Positions 44,182 to 52,391 of a stretch of 64,000 bases of DNA are shown in pieces. The stretch is from Selenomonadales bacterium 4137-cl. GTDB taxonomy: Bacteria; Bacillota; Negativicutes; Sporomusales; UBA7701. The stretch spans positions 3,806,001-3,870,000 of the forward strand of contig JAUOZS010000001.1 of assembly GCA_032334055.1 (NCBI GenBank). Direction: 5' to 3'. A model generated the notes under the pieces. It saw only the letters and a list, made by a program, of their open reading frames with translations. It did no database searches and was not told where the DNA came from. The position numbers and the translations under genes are program-made. How positions within the stretch are numbered: position 1 is the first letter of the stretch; each line of letters begins with the position of its first letter.

Positions 44182-45111
44182 CTAAGGGCGGTTCTCGCGG
44201 GGGAGCTTCTCCAGCGCCTTGATCAGCAGCGTCAGCACCCGGTTGACCGGCGTCGCCACCCCGTAGCGCTCGCCCTCGCGGACAAGGGCGCCGTTGATCG
44301 CCTCGATCTCCGTCATCCGACCCCCCGACAAATCCTGCAGCATCGAAGAACGGTTCTGGGCGGTGGCCACGGCGACGGCCAGAACCTTCTCCACCGGGTC
44401 GCCGTACGGCAGCTTCACCCCGGCGGCGTCCGCCACCCTCACCGCTTCCTCCACCGCCAGCGCCAGCACCTGTCTGGTTTCATCATGTTCGGCCAGCTCG
44501 CCGTTTTTCAGGCCGGTGATGCCGGTCAGCGCGTTGATACCAACGTTGACGATCAGTTTACCCCAGATAAGGGACGCCACATTGTCGTCAGCCACGGTCT
44601 GTATGCCCGCCCGCGTCAGACAGGCGGCTATTTTCTCCAGGCGCGCGGTCAGTCCGCCGCCCAGCTCGCCGATATGGGTCTCGCCGCTGCCGCCGTGCAT
44701 GATCCGCCCCGGCCCCAGCAGCGTCGCCCCCTGGGCGGTCGTGCCGGCGATCACCCTGCCTGCCCCGACCGCGGCGGCGATCGCCTCCGCGTTGCCGTAG
44801 CCGTTCTGGAGAGTCAGCACCGCCGTATCCGGGCCGAGCAGGCTCAGGGCCGTTTCGGCGGCCTTCGCGGTCGCGGTCGACTTCACGAATACGATCACAA
44901 GCTCGGCTGTGCCGATATCCTCCAGCCTGGTCGTCGCCTTCGGGCGGGCGACGATATCTCTGTCTGCGGCGGCGATGGCCAGTCCCTTGTCATTGATGGC
45001 CCGGACATGCTCTTCCCACACATCCAGCAGCCACACCTCTTCTCCCGCCAGCGCCAGACGGCCGCCGAACAGGCTGCCCATGGCGCCGGCGCCGATGATG
45101 GCGATCTTCAC
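44182..45111 (-). CDS. panE: 2-dehydropantoate 2-reductase (ketopantoate reductase)
   Basis: 309 residues, NADPH-dependent reduction of ketopantoate to pantoate. Rossmann motif KIAIIGAGAMGSLFGGRLA, the LVIVFVKST and LTLQNGYGN blocks, the catalytic Lys region KLIVNVGINALTGI and the C-terminal MLQDLSGGRMTEIEAINGA. GTG start with GGGGGTGAGG upstream, 15 bases after panB. Together with PanB it forms the pantoate branch of CoA synthesis; panC and panD are not in the window. Confidence 0.93.
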   Translation of the reverse strand: MKIAIIGAGAMGSLFGGRLALAGEEVWLLDVWEEHVRAINDKGLAIAAADRDIVARPKATTRLEDIGTAELVIVFVKSTATAKAAETALSLLGPDTAVLTLQNGYGNAEAIAAAVGAGRVIAGTTAQGATLLGPGRIMHGGSGETHIGELGGGLTARLEKIAACLTRAGIQTVADDNVASLIWGKLIVNVGINALTGITGLKNGELAEHDETRQVLALAVEEAVRVADAAGVKLPYGDPVEKVLAVAVATAQNRSSMLQDLSGGRMTEIEAINGALVREGERYGVATPVNRVLTLLIKALEKLPRENRP

Positions 45112-45126
45112 AGCCTCACCCCCGGG

Positions 45127-45963
45127 CTAATAAAGCCGTTTGAGCACGTCGTCCTTCATCGTGAAGCTGTGCTCCGGCCCGGGGAACTTGCCGGTCGCGA
45201 CCTCTTCGGCGTAAGCGTTGAAGGCGGCCACGATATCCTGGCTGATATTTGCGTACTGTTTGACGAACTTCGGCACGAACCGGTCGAACAGGCCGATCAG
45301 GTCGTGGGTGACAAGCACCTGGCCGTCGCAGTGGACGCCCGCGCCGATGCCGATTGTCGGGATGGTAAGCTTCTTGGTAATGATTTCCGCCAGCGGTGCG
45401 GGAATAGCCTCAAGCACGATCGCAAACGCGCCGGCCTCTTCCAGCTTCAGCGCCTCGTTGATCATCCGCTCGGCCGCCGCGGCGTCCTTGCCCTGCACCT
45501 TGAAGCCGCCGAGCGCCGAAGCCGTCTGCGGCGTGAGGCCGATATGGGCCATGACCGGGACGCCGCCGTTGACGATCGCCCTTACCGTCTCCACCACCGG
45601 CAGGCCGCCCTCCAGCTTAATGCAGTCGGCGCCACCCTCCTTCATCATCCGGGTCGCGTTATACACCGCGTCGCTGATGCTCATATTATACGAGCCGAAC
45701 GGCAGGTCGCCGACAATCAGAGTGTTCTTCGCGCCGCGCACCGTCGCCTTGCAATGGTGGATCATCTCCTCCATCGTCACCGGCACCGTGCCGTCATAGC
45801 CCAACACCACCATACCCAGCGAATCGCCGACAAGGATCAGCTCGATGTCCGTCTTGTCCACCAGGATGCCGGTGGGATAATCGTAGGCCGTAACCATGCG
45901 GATTTTTTTGCCCTGCTCCTTCATTTCCTTGAGCGCGGGGATAGTCACCTTCTGCTTAGCCAT
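45127..45963 (-). CDS. panB: 3-methyl-2-oxobutanoate hydroxymethyltransferase
   Basis: 278 residues, adds a hydroxymethyl group from methylene-THF to 2-oxoisovalerate, a valine-pathway intermediate. Motifs MVTAYDYPTGILVD, LVGDSLGMVVLGYDGT, GADCIKLEGG and HIGLTPQTASALGGFKVQGK identify it. The start at 45963 has GGGAGG 8 bases upstream; an open frame extends to 46143 but passes through another terminator and is not family sequence. Confidence 0.96.
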   Translation of the reverse strand: MAKQKVTIPALKEMKEQGKKIRMVTAYDYPTGILVDKTDIELILVGDSLGMVVLGYDGTVPVTMEEMIHHCKATVRGAKNTLIVGDLPFGSYNMSISDAVYNATRMMKEGGADCIKLEGGLPVVETVRAIVNGGVPVMAHIGLTPQTASALGGFKVQGKDAAAAERMINEALKLEEAGAFAIVLEAIPAPLAEIITKKLTIPTIGIGAGVHCDGQVLVTHDLIGLFDRFVPKFVKQYANISQDIVAAFNAYAEEVATGKFPGPEHSFTMKDDVLKRLY

Positions 45964-46059
45964 GGACGTTTCCTCCCATTCGAATATTGATACCGTACCG
46001 CAGCGCGCTGCCGCGCCGCTGCCTAATGCAATTAATTCGCTGCCGGAAAATAATTCCCT

Positions 46060-46098
46060 GCCCGTAAAAAGCGAAAAGGGTGGCGCACTACCACCCTT
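46060..46098 (-). terminator. Terminator of the small-peptide unit
   Basis: AAGGGTGG/CCACCCTT hairpin (46076-46098) followed on the - strand by TTCGCTTTTTAC. Separates the two small ORFs from panB. Confidence 0.8.
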
Positions 46099-46115
46099 GT
46101 CGGCTACTTCACGGT

Positions 46116-46223
46116 TTAGTTCTTGCCGCTCTTGCTGCTGCACTTCGCCTCGAAACCGGAGAAAGTGGCGAAATCGCCCTGCACAGGGCTGTCCTGCGCG
46201 TCTTTATTCTTATCCTCAGCCAT
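46116..46223 (-). CDS. 35-residue peptide, unknown (second of a pair)
   Basis: ATG with GGGGAG about 8 bases upstream. The peptide is hydrophilic: MAEDKNKDAQDSPVQGDFAT then FSGFEAKCSSKSGKN, with one Cys. It lies 21 bases after the cysteine-rich 37-residue ORF and before a clear terminator, so the two appear to be one transcript, perhaps with the Nudix gene. No family recognised. Confidence 0.5.
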   Translation of the reverse strand: MAEDKNKDAQDSPVQGDFATFSGFEAKCSSKSGKN

Positions 46224-46244
46224 CGTTATTTCTCCCCGGGCTTT

Positions 46245-46358
46245 CTACGAGCACCCTTCGATGCACTTGAACCCGCATCTTACGCAGGCCTCGCCGTTCA
46301 GCACGTCCTGGTCGACCGCTACGGAACTCTCGCGGCTGCTGTCGGACTTCTGGGACAT
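46245..46358 (-). CDS. 37-residue peptide with four clustered cysteines, unknown (first of a pair)
   Basis: ATG preceded by AAAGGGGTGG. The N-terminal half is Ser/Asp-rich (MSQKSDSSRESSVAVDQDVL) and the C-terminal half is GEACVRCGFKCIEGCS, a C-x2-C-x3-C-x3-C cluster. This could bind a metal or Fe-S cluster or be a modified-peptide precursor. No maturation enzyme is adjacent. It starts 72 bases after the Nudix stop on the same strand. Confidence 0.55.
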   Translation of the reverse strand: MSQKSDSSRESSVAVDQDVLNGEACVRCGFKCIEGCS

Positions 46359-46430
46359 CGATCACCACCCCTTTCGGGTATTAGTGTGCCCATACCGGCG
46401 GTTGATAACACCTATCTGTTTTATTGCGGA

Positions 46431-46907
46431 TTAACGGCTTTTCGCCAGCAGTGTCTGCAGCCTGACGATGAACTCCCCCTGCGCGCGGTTGATCTTCCGC
46501 ATCGCCAGCGGCACGGGAAAAAAAGCCGCCTGGTCGATCTCCGGGAACCACTGCTGGCGACCCGACCCGGGCGGCCACTCCAGCGGGAAAAGATTGCTCG
46601 CCGGAACGCGCTCCTCCTCCCAATCGCCCTCGAACGCCCACGCGTGCACCACCTTGCCGCTCGCCTGCACCACCGAACCCAGCGGCATAAAATCGCCCGC
46701 CGCCGTCAGCCCCGTCTCCTCGGCGAACTCGCGGACGGCGGCCGCCAGCAGCTCCTCCCCGCTCTCGATCTCGCCCTTGGGGATGCCCCAGTAGCCCCAG
46801 TCCTTATTTTTCAGATACGGCCCGCCGGGATGAGCAAGAAAGATCTCCAGCGTGCCGCCGCGCCGCCGGAACATCATCAGGCCGGCGCTGACCTTATTTA
46901 TTTTCAT
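46431..46907 (-). CDS. Nudix hydrolase
   Basis: 158 residues with a complete Nudix box GEIESGEELLAAAVREFAEE then TGL, placed after WGIPKG as in the family of diadenosine polyphosphate and NTP pyrophosphohydrolases (YtkD/MutT-like). The LEIFLAHPGGPYLKNKD and WFPEIDQAAFF segments resemble the group that acts on diverse nucleoside diphosphate derivatives. The start at 46907 follows AAGGAG. The exact substrate is unknown. Confidence 0.88.
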   Translation of the reverse strand: MKINKVSAGLMMFRRRGGTLEIFLAHPGGPYLKNKDWGYWGIPKGEIESGEELLAAAVREFAEETGLTAAGDFMPLGSVVQASGKVVHAWAFEGDWEEERVPASNLFPLEWPPGSGRQQWFPEIDQAAFFPVPLAMRKINRAQGEFIVRLQTLLAKSR

Positions 46908-47056
46908 GACTGCTCCTTCTGCGCCGGACGTGGATATCCTCCCGGCGCACATCCATTATAGAAGTTTTCCCGCAGAGTGTCAGCCGGAAACAGGAATAAA
47001 AACCCTCCGTCCGGAAATATTGAAACAGAAAGCAAACCCGAAGGAGGTAATATAAA

Positions 47057-48073
47057 ATGCTGTTCACCCCGTTCACCGCCAAGGGGCTAAACCTGAAAAA
47101 CCGTATCGTCATGCCGCCGATGTGCAACTACGTTGCCGGCCGCGTCGGCCTCGCCACCGATTGGCACTTCGTCCACTACGTCACCCGCGCCGTCGGCGGC
47201 GTGGGACTCATCATCCAGGAAGCCACCGGCGTCGAGGACGGCGGCCGCATCACCGCCCGCGACCTCGGGCTGTGGAACGACGGCCAGCGCGACAGCCTGG
47301 AGCGCATCGTCGCCGCCGTTCACCAGCACGGCGCCAAAATCGCCGTCCAGCTTAACCACGCCGGCCGCAAAAGCGAAGTCGACTACCTCGAACCGGTCGC
47401 CCCTTCGCCCATCCCCTTCAGCGACAAACACCGCACCCCCCACGCCCTCACCGCGGCCGAAATCGCCGCCATCGTCGACCGTTTCGCCGCCGCGGCCCGC
47501 CGTGCCGCCGCCGCCGGCTACGACGCCGTCGAGATCCACGGTGCTCACGGCTACCTCATCAGCCAGTTCCTCTCACCCCTCGGCAACAAACGCGACGACG
47601 GCTACGGCGGCTCCCCGGCGGGCCGCGCCCGCCTGCTCGGCGAGGTCGTCGCCGCCGTGCGCGCCGTCCTTCCCGCCACCATGCCGATAATCGTCAGAGT
47701 CTCGGCCTCCGACTGGGAAGAAGGCGGCAACACCCCCGAATCCATGGCCGCCATGCTCAACCTCGTTAAAGGCGAAGGCATCGACATCGTCCACGTCAGC
47801 TCCGGCGCCGTCACCCCCGCCGTCCCGCGGGCCTACCCCGGCTACCAGATACCCTTCGCCCTCACCGTCAAAGAAAAAACCGGCCTGCCCGTCATCGGCG
47901 GCGGCCTTATCACCGAACCCATCCAGGCCCAGCAAGTCGTCAAAGCCGGCGTCGATCTCGTCTACCTCGGCCGCGAGCTGATGCGCAGCCCCTACTGGCC
48001 CCTCAAGGCCGCCTTCGTGCTCGGCCAGGAGACCGACTGGCCCGAGCCGTACCTGCGGGGCAAATTCCTGTGA
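47057..48073 (+). CDS. Old yellow enzyme family NADH:flavin oxidoreductase (YqjM/NamA-like)
   Basis: 338 residues, a single FMN-binding TIM barrel without the Fe-S/FAD extension seen in the first gene of the window. Blocks LKNRIVMPPMCNY, QLNHAGRKS, the catalytic HGAHGYLISQFLSP and the FMN-phosphate loop GGGLIT identify it. Reduces activated C=C bonds. AAGGAGG precedes the ATG. The next gene's GTG overlaps its stop, so the two are coupled. Confidence 0.92.
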   Translation: MLFTPFTAKGLNLKNRIVMPPMCNYVAGRVGLATDWHFVHYVTRAVGGVGLIIQEATGVEDGGRITARDLGLWNDGQRDSLERIVAAVHQHGAKIAVQLNHAGRKSEVDYLEPVAPSPIPFSDKHRTPHALTAAEIAAIVDRFAAAARRAAAAGYDAVEIHGAHGYLISQFLSPLGNKRDDGYGGSPAGRARLLGEVVAAVRAVLPATMPIIVRVSASDWEEGGNTPESMAAMLNLVKGEGIDIVHVSSGAVTPAVPRAYPGYQIPFALTVKEKTGLPVIGGGLITEPIQAQQVVKAGVDLVYLGRELMRSPYWPLKAAFVLGQETDWPEPYLRGKFL

Positions 48074-48639
48074 ACCGTCTGCCCGCGGACGCCGCCCTGC
48101 TCGTCGTCGATGTCCAGAAAGCCATCGACGACCCCGTATGGGCCAAACACGGGCCCCGCAACAATCCCGGGGCTGAGGAAAACATCGCCGCCCTGCTCGC
48201 CGCCTGGCGCCGCACCGGACGCAAAATCGTCCATGTCAGACACGAGTCGACCGAGCCCGGCTCCACCTACCGTCCCGGGCAGCCCGGCTGCGAATTCAAG
48301 CCCTGTGCCGCGCCTCAGCCCGGCGAACAAGTCGTCGTCAAAAACGTCAACAGCGCCTTCATCGGCACCGGCCTCGAACAAACCATCCGGGCCGCCGGCA
48401 CCGCCTGCCTCGTCGTCTGCGGCGTCATCACCAACAACTCCGTCGAAGCCACCGTGCGCATGGCCGGCAACCTCGGCTTCGATACCTGGCTCGTCCATGA
48501 CGCCGCCTTTACCTTCGCCCGCCCTGACTACGAGGGCCGCCTCCGGAGCGCCGCCGAAGTCCACGCCATGTCGCTCGCCAACCTCGCGGGCGAATACTGC
48601 CGCATCGTCACAACCGGCGAAATGCTCGCCAAGATTTGA
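48070..48639 (+). CDS. Isochorismatase-fold hydrolase with Ser in place of the nucleophilic Cys
   Basis: 189 residues. Catalytic Asp in LLVVDVQKA and Lys in VVVKNVNSAF are present, but the nucleophile position in GVITNNSVEATVRMA is Ser where nicotinamidase-type enzymes have Cys. Natural Ser or Gly variants are known in this fold, including isochorismatase itself, so it may be active through a different mechanism. GTG start coupled to the old yellow enzyme gene by 4 bases; the DUF362 gene follows after 18. Confidence 0.8.
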   Translation: MNRLPADAALLVVDVQKAIDDPVWAKHGPRNNPGAEENIAALLAAWRRTGRKIVHVRHESTEPGSTYRPGQPGCEFKPCAAPQPGEQVVVKNVNSAFIGTGLEQTIRAAGTACLVVCGVITNNSVEATVRMAGNLGFDTWLVHDAAFTFARPDYEGRLRSAAEVHAMSLANLAGEYCRIVTTGEMLAKI

Positions 48640-48657
48640 CCCCAGGGGGTGACAACC

Positions 48658-49776
48658 ATGAAAGTAGCGGCCGTAAGCGTCGCCAGCTACGACCGCGCCG
48701 CGGTGGAAAGCGGCCTCGCCGAAGCGCTCGGCCTCCTCGGTGGCGTGGCGCGCTTTATCGCCCCCGGCGACAAAGTGCTCGTCAAACCCAACATGCTCGA
48801 AGGCCTGCCCCCCGAAAAGGCGGTCACCACCCACCCCGAGATCCTGCGGGCGGTGCTCCGCGCCGTCAAGGCGGGCGGGGCCACCCCCGTCGTCGGCGAC
48901 TCGCCCGGCACTACCGGTACCCTAAAAGCGGCCGAGAAATGCGGTCTCCTCGCCGTCTGCCGCGAGGAAGACGTTCCCCTCGTTCCCTTCGAAGCCACCG
49001 TCGACCTTCCTTATCCCGCTGGCGGCATCGTCAAAAAATTCACCCTGGCGCGGCCCCTGGCCGAGGCCGATAAAGTCATCTCCCTCGCCAAGATGAAAAC
49101 CCACACCTTCATGGGCATCACCGGCGCGGCCAAGAACATGTTCGGCTTCGTCGTCGGCATGCAGAAGGCCCAGTTTCACCTGCGGATGCAGGCGCGCAAA
49201 GAATTTGCCGCCATGCTCATCGACCTCGCCAACCTCGTACAGCCCGTATTATCTATCGTCGACGGCGTTGTCGGCATGGAAGGCAATGGCCCGCGCAACG
49301 GCAAACCGGTTCACGCCGGCGTTCTCCTCGCCGGGGCCGACTGCTTCGCCGTCGACGTCGTCATGGCCGAAATCATGGGCTTCGACCCCGCCCGCCTGCC
49401 CCTCACCGCCCTCGCCTGCGAACGCGGTCTCACGCCCCCTCTTGCCGGCATCGACCTCGCCGGCAGCGCCAAGGACATCCGGCTCAACTTCGTCGCCCCC
49501 CGCACCATGCTGTCGCTGACCGACCGTATCCCCGGCTGGGCGGCCGCCTTCGGCCGCAGCCACCTCACCGCCCGGCCGGAAATCGGCGCCGCCTGCGTCG
49601 GCTGCGGCCGCTGCGCCGCCCACTGTCCCCCTGAGGCTATGACCGTAACCGACGGCAAAGTCCGCATCGACTACGGCAAATGCATCCGCTGCTATTGCTG
49701 CCAGGAGCTTTGTCCGGCCGATGCGGTGCATCTGGAAGAGGGGCGGATGCTCAAGCTGGCGCGGCGGTTTTTGTGA
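48658..49776 (+). CDS. DUF362 domain protein with C-terminal 2x[4Fe-4S] ferredoxin
   Basis: 372 residues. DUF362 body (VLVKPNMLEG, LAKMKTHTFMGITGAAKNMFG) followed by a ferredoxin module CVGCGRCAAHCPPEA and CIRCYCCQELCP. Function of DUF362 is unsettled; relatives occur with Fe-S and anaerobic redox genes. ATG 48658 is preferred to GTG 48649 because CAGGGGG then has a workable spacing. It is the last gene of the old yellow enzyme unit. A decayed copy of its 3' end is at 50.5 kb. Confidence 0.88.
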   Translation: MKVAAVSVASYDRAAVESGLAEALGLLGGVARFIAPGDKVLVKPNMLEGLPPEKAVTTHPEILRAVLRAVKAGGATPVVGDSPGTTGTLKAAEKCGLLAVCREEDVPLVPFEATVDLPYPAGGIVKKFTLARPLAEADKVISLAKMKTHTFMGITGAAKNMFGFVVGMQKAQFHLRMQARKEFAAMLIDLANLVQPVLSIVDGVVGMEGNGPRNGKPVHAGVLLAGADCFAVDVVMAEIMGFDPARLPLTALACERGLTPPLAGIDLAGSAKDIRLNFVAPRTMLSLTDRIPGWAAAFGRSHLTARPEIGAACVGCGRCAAHCPPEAMTVTDGKVRIDYGKCIRCYCCQELCPADAVHLEEGRMLKLARRFL

Positions 49777-49801
49777 CCGGTTGATCTTTGCATGAGCGTG
49801 C

Positions 49802-50344
49802 TTAACCGTAAGCATTGATAAAATCGTCAATGTTACTGGACAATAATAAGGGCCAGGCTTCCATGATCTTTGCAAAAGGCCATTCCCACCAGGCAATTTT
49901 CAACAACTTCTTAATTACCTGCTCGTCAAACCGCAACCTGCACAACCTGGCCGGATTACCCGCCACGATGGAATACGGGGCGACATCTTTGGCCACGACA
50001 CTATGTGCGCCGACGACGGCACCATCGCCAATTCTGACGCCGGACAGAATGAGCGCTTTACTTCCTATCCAAACATCATTTCCGATAATGACGTCGCCCT
50101 TCGACTTTGGATGGCCTGGGAAACAATGGGCCTGCTCGCAAATTGCACTGAATGGATAGGTGGTAACCCAGTCGGAACGATGCTCCCCGCCAAGCATGAT
50201 TTCAACGCCGTCAGCGATGGAACAAAAGCGGCCGATTTTTAACGTTGCTCCTTCATCCCAGGAGAAAATCGTAGGCGAGCCATAGGTCCAGTCGCCGATA
50301 TCGTAACCCCGATAAAGCTCGTTTTGGCTTAGAAAAAAAGACAT
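49802..50344 (-). CDS. Hexapeptide-repeat acetyltransferase (CatB/Vat-like)
   Basis: 180 residues, left-handed beta-helix. IGRFCSIADGVEIMLGG, the catalytic-His region GEHRSDWVTTYPF, and hexapeptide repeats GDVIIGNDVWIGSKALILSG then GDGAVVGAHSVVAKDVAPYS are typical of xenobiotic (chloramphenicol or streptogramin) acetyltransferases. Whether it acts on an antibiotic or a cell metabolite is unknown. GAGGAGG precedes the ATG. It is inserted between the DUF362 gene and its decayed copy. Confidence 0.88.
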   Translation of the reverse strand: MSFFLSQNELYRGYDIGDWTYGSPTIFSWDEGATLKIGRFCSIADGVEIMLGGEHRSDWVTTYPFSAICEQAHCFPGHPKSKGDVIIGNDVWIGSKALILSGVRIGDGAVVGAHSVVAKDVAPYSIVAGNPARLCRLRFDEQVIKKLLKIAWWEWPFAKIMEAWPLLLSSNIDDFINAYG

Positions 50345-50475
50345 GCTCCTATTCCTCCTCTGTACCAAAATATGCCGGCAGTCTGGCGGATGCCATCCAG
50401 CGATTCTTATTTCCCGGTTGTCGCCAGTCTTGCACGCGCCTTTTCCCCAAACAGGATAGCGGCGCTCCGACCAAG

Positions 50476-50614
50476 AGCATTTCGCCGCCCCGCTCCATGC
50501 TCTGCTCCCACTCGTCGACCGTATCCCCGGCTGGGCGGCCGCTGCTACTGCTGCCCTCTGATCGGCAGATACGGTGCACATGGAAAAGGGCCATATACTG
50601 AAGCTGGCGCAGCG
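50476..50614 (+). pseudogene. Decayed fragment of a second DUF362 gene
   Basis: Bases matching the 3' end of the DUF362 gene recur here: a run like TTCGTCGCCCCCCGCACCATGC, then CGTATCCCCGGCTGGGCGGC exactly, then a jump to the final ferredoxin Cys region (CTGCTACTGCTGCC) and ATACTGAAGCTGGCGCAGCG. The first ferredoxin motif is missing and the frame is broken. It is a relic of a duplication interrupted by or flanking the acetyltransferase gene. The rest of the 412-bp gap has a terminator and no gene. Confidence 0.7.
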
Positions 50615-50626
50615 ATGTCAGCAAGC

Positions 50627-50656
50627 CCCGCATATTTGTAAAAATGGCGGGTTTTT
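50627..50656 (+). terminator. Candidate terminator
   Basis: CCCGC...GCGGG stem followed by TTTTTG, downstream of the DUF362 relic; probably the original terminator of that lost gene. Confidence 0.5.
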
Positions 50657-50756
50657 GTTCGAAAACAGGATTAATACGGAGTTTGGAGAATTTATCTATT
50701 TATTTCAGTGCCTGCACGGACTGTTAATGCTTATTTGCTTGGGAGGGGGCTTTTGA

Positions 50757-51596
50757 GTGAAAAAGAGAACAATATTTGCTGTGCTTGCCGTCGCACTGGC
50801 TGTCGGTACTGTAAATCAGGCGCCGGTTTCCGCCTGTTACGGAGTGCGGGCAATGGGTATGGGGGGAGCCTTTATTGGTGTAGCGGATGATGTAAATGCC
50901 GTATATTGGAATCCAGCCGGAATTGCCTTTACCAAAGAAACTCAGGCCAATATACAACACATAACAAACAACCGCGAACTGATAAACTATATAGATATTG
51001 TCGAAGTGACCACCCCGGTAAAAAACGGGGCAATCGGGTTGACTTATGTTAAAGACAGGGCCGCCATGAACTACCTGATTCAAGGCCAAAACTATAATCA
51101 GGAGTGGTATGTTTTATCCTATGGCGCCAAAATCACGGATAACCTGGCAATAGGGACAAATATAAGGCAAGTAGTCGAGAAGACAGCCCTTAACGGCCAA
51201 ACAGAATCAAAACACTTTACGGGGTTGGATGCCAGCCTGTTTTATAAAAATAATAAGTGGTCTTGCGGCTTATTGGTGCAGGACTTTAATAGGCCGACGA
51301 CTTTGGACGGCGGCTATATGATTCGTAACTACCGCCCGGGTATTGCCTATCGCCCGGACAATAAAACAATTATCGCCGCCGATATTTATGATGCGACCGA
51401 CGAAATAGAACGGGCGTATTGCGTTGGGGCGGAGTATAAGGCAAGCGATGCAATAACGCTTAGGGCCGGCTGCTACCAAAGGAACTTGACGTTCGGCATA
51501 GGCATAAAGGTAGGAAAGGACACGGAAGTCAACTTTGCGCACCTGGGCGGAGACTTGGGTGGCACCAACATGATAGGTGCGCAAACCAAATTCTAA
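50757..51596 (+). CDS. Predicted outer-membrane beta-barrel protein
   Basis: 279 residues from GTG with GGGAGGGGG upstream. Signal peptide (MKKRTIFAVLAVALAVGTV) and then GVRAMGMGGAFIGVADDVNA followed by YWNPAGIA, the N-terminal hatch-like signature of PorV/FadL/TraF-type barrels. The remaining sequence alternates polar and hydrophobic residues in barrel strands and ends with Phe, the usual outer-membrane assembly signal. Cargo unknown. Codons are less GC-rich than in the neighbours. Shared bidirectional terminator with tonB. Confidence 0.75.
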   Translation: MKKRTIFAVLAVALAVGTVNQAPVSACYGVRAMGMGGAFIGVADDVNAVYWNPAGIAFTKETQANIQHITNNRELINYIDIVEVTTPVKNGAIGLTYVKDRAAMNYLIQGQNYNQEWYVLSYGAKITDNLAIGTNIRQVVEKTALNGQTESKHFTGLDASLFYKNNKWSCGLLVQDFNRPTTLDGGYMIRNYRPGIAYRPDNKTIIAADIYDATDEIERAYCVGAEYKASDAITLRAGCYQRNLTFGIGIKVGKDTEVNFAHLGGDLGGTNMIGAQTKF

Positions 51597-51639
51597 TAGT
51601 AGCAAAAAAGAGCACTTCACGAATCACCCGCCAAATAAG

Positions 51640-51685
51640 AGAAAGACTATGGACACCGAAAAATCCCGGTGTCCATAGTCTTTCT
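51640..51685. terminator. Bidirectional terminator
   Basis: 19-bp stem AGAAAGACTATGGACACCG/CGGTGTCCATAGTCTTTCT with an 8-base loop between the convergent barrel and tonB genes. Confidence 0.85.
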
Positions 51686-51728
51686 CCGCAGCTGTTGCAC
51701 GGACCGTCAATTTTTTTATTCCGAACGG

Positions 51729-52391
51729 CTATCTCAGCTTAAAGACCACCGCTATTTTCGAAAAACAGCGTATCGCCTGCCTCGAATCGGTTTCGTGCGC
51801 AGGAATAAAGCGCCATTCCCTTACCGCTTGGACGGCGGCGTCGTCCAGCAGCTTGCTGCCGGACGAGCTAACAATCGATACTTCCCCGGGATGGCCGGTC
51901 TCCAGGATTTCCGCCTTGACGACAACGCTGCCTTCCACACCGGACTGCCGCGCTTCTTCCGGATAGCGAGGCTCGACTCGGGACAGAACCCTCGGCCCGG
52001 TGACGCCCTTGGCGGCCTGCCTACCTATTGCCCCGGGCGCGGCACTGCCGGCAGACTTATTTTTTTCGCCGCTGCCGGCGGCACTCATCCCGGGCTGTGA
52101 GGGGAAGACATCGTCAGCAACCGCTTTTGGGTCAACCGTGTGCTCCGGAGATTTCGCCACCTGTCTGATGACGACCTTCGCAGCCTGGGGATTCTCCGCC
52201 GCAGGCGGAGAAGGCTTGCGTTCGGGCTTGTCGCCCGTAGTAGGCACATCGATCAATTCCAACTCGATGGTTTGCGGCGCCTGCGGGTTAAAAAGCAATT
52301 TGCCGCTCCAAAACCCAACCATGCCGAACAGCAGAAGATGTATAAGGCACGACAGGAGCAGCGCTTTTCGCCAGACGGTTTGCCGAACCAT
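51729..52391 (-). CDS. tonB: TonB energy-transducing protein
   Basis: 220 residues. One N-terminal membrane anchor (ALLLSCLIHLLLFGMVGFW, with the conserved Ser-His), a Pro-rich periplasmic linker and the C-terminal TonB domain SRVEPRYPEEARQSGVEGSV ending in VREWRFIPA. Transfers proton-motive energy from ExbBD to outer-membrane receptors. The ATG at 52391 overlaps the exbD stop (TGATG). Last gene of the receptor-exbB-exbD-tonB unit. Confidence 0.92.
   Translation of the reverse strand: MVRQTVWRKALLLSCLIHLLLFGMVGFWSGKLLFNPQAPQTIELELIDVPTTGDKPERKPSPPAAENPQAAKVVIRQVAKSPEHTVDPKAVADDVFPSQPGMSAAGSGEKNKSAGSAAPGAIGRQAAKGVTGPRVLSRVEPRYPEEARQSGVEGSVVVKAEILETGHPGEVSIVSSSGSKLLDDAAVQAVREWRFIPAHETDSRQAIRCFSKIAVVFKLR

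Noticed and set aside
44098..45990. A 630-codon open frame on + across panE and panB
   Set aside because: It is antisense to two well-recognised genes; the open frame is a by-product of high GC and biased third positions. No ribosome site or family motif.
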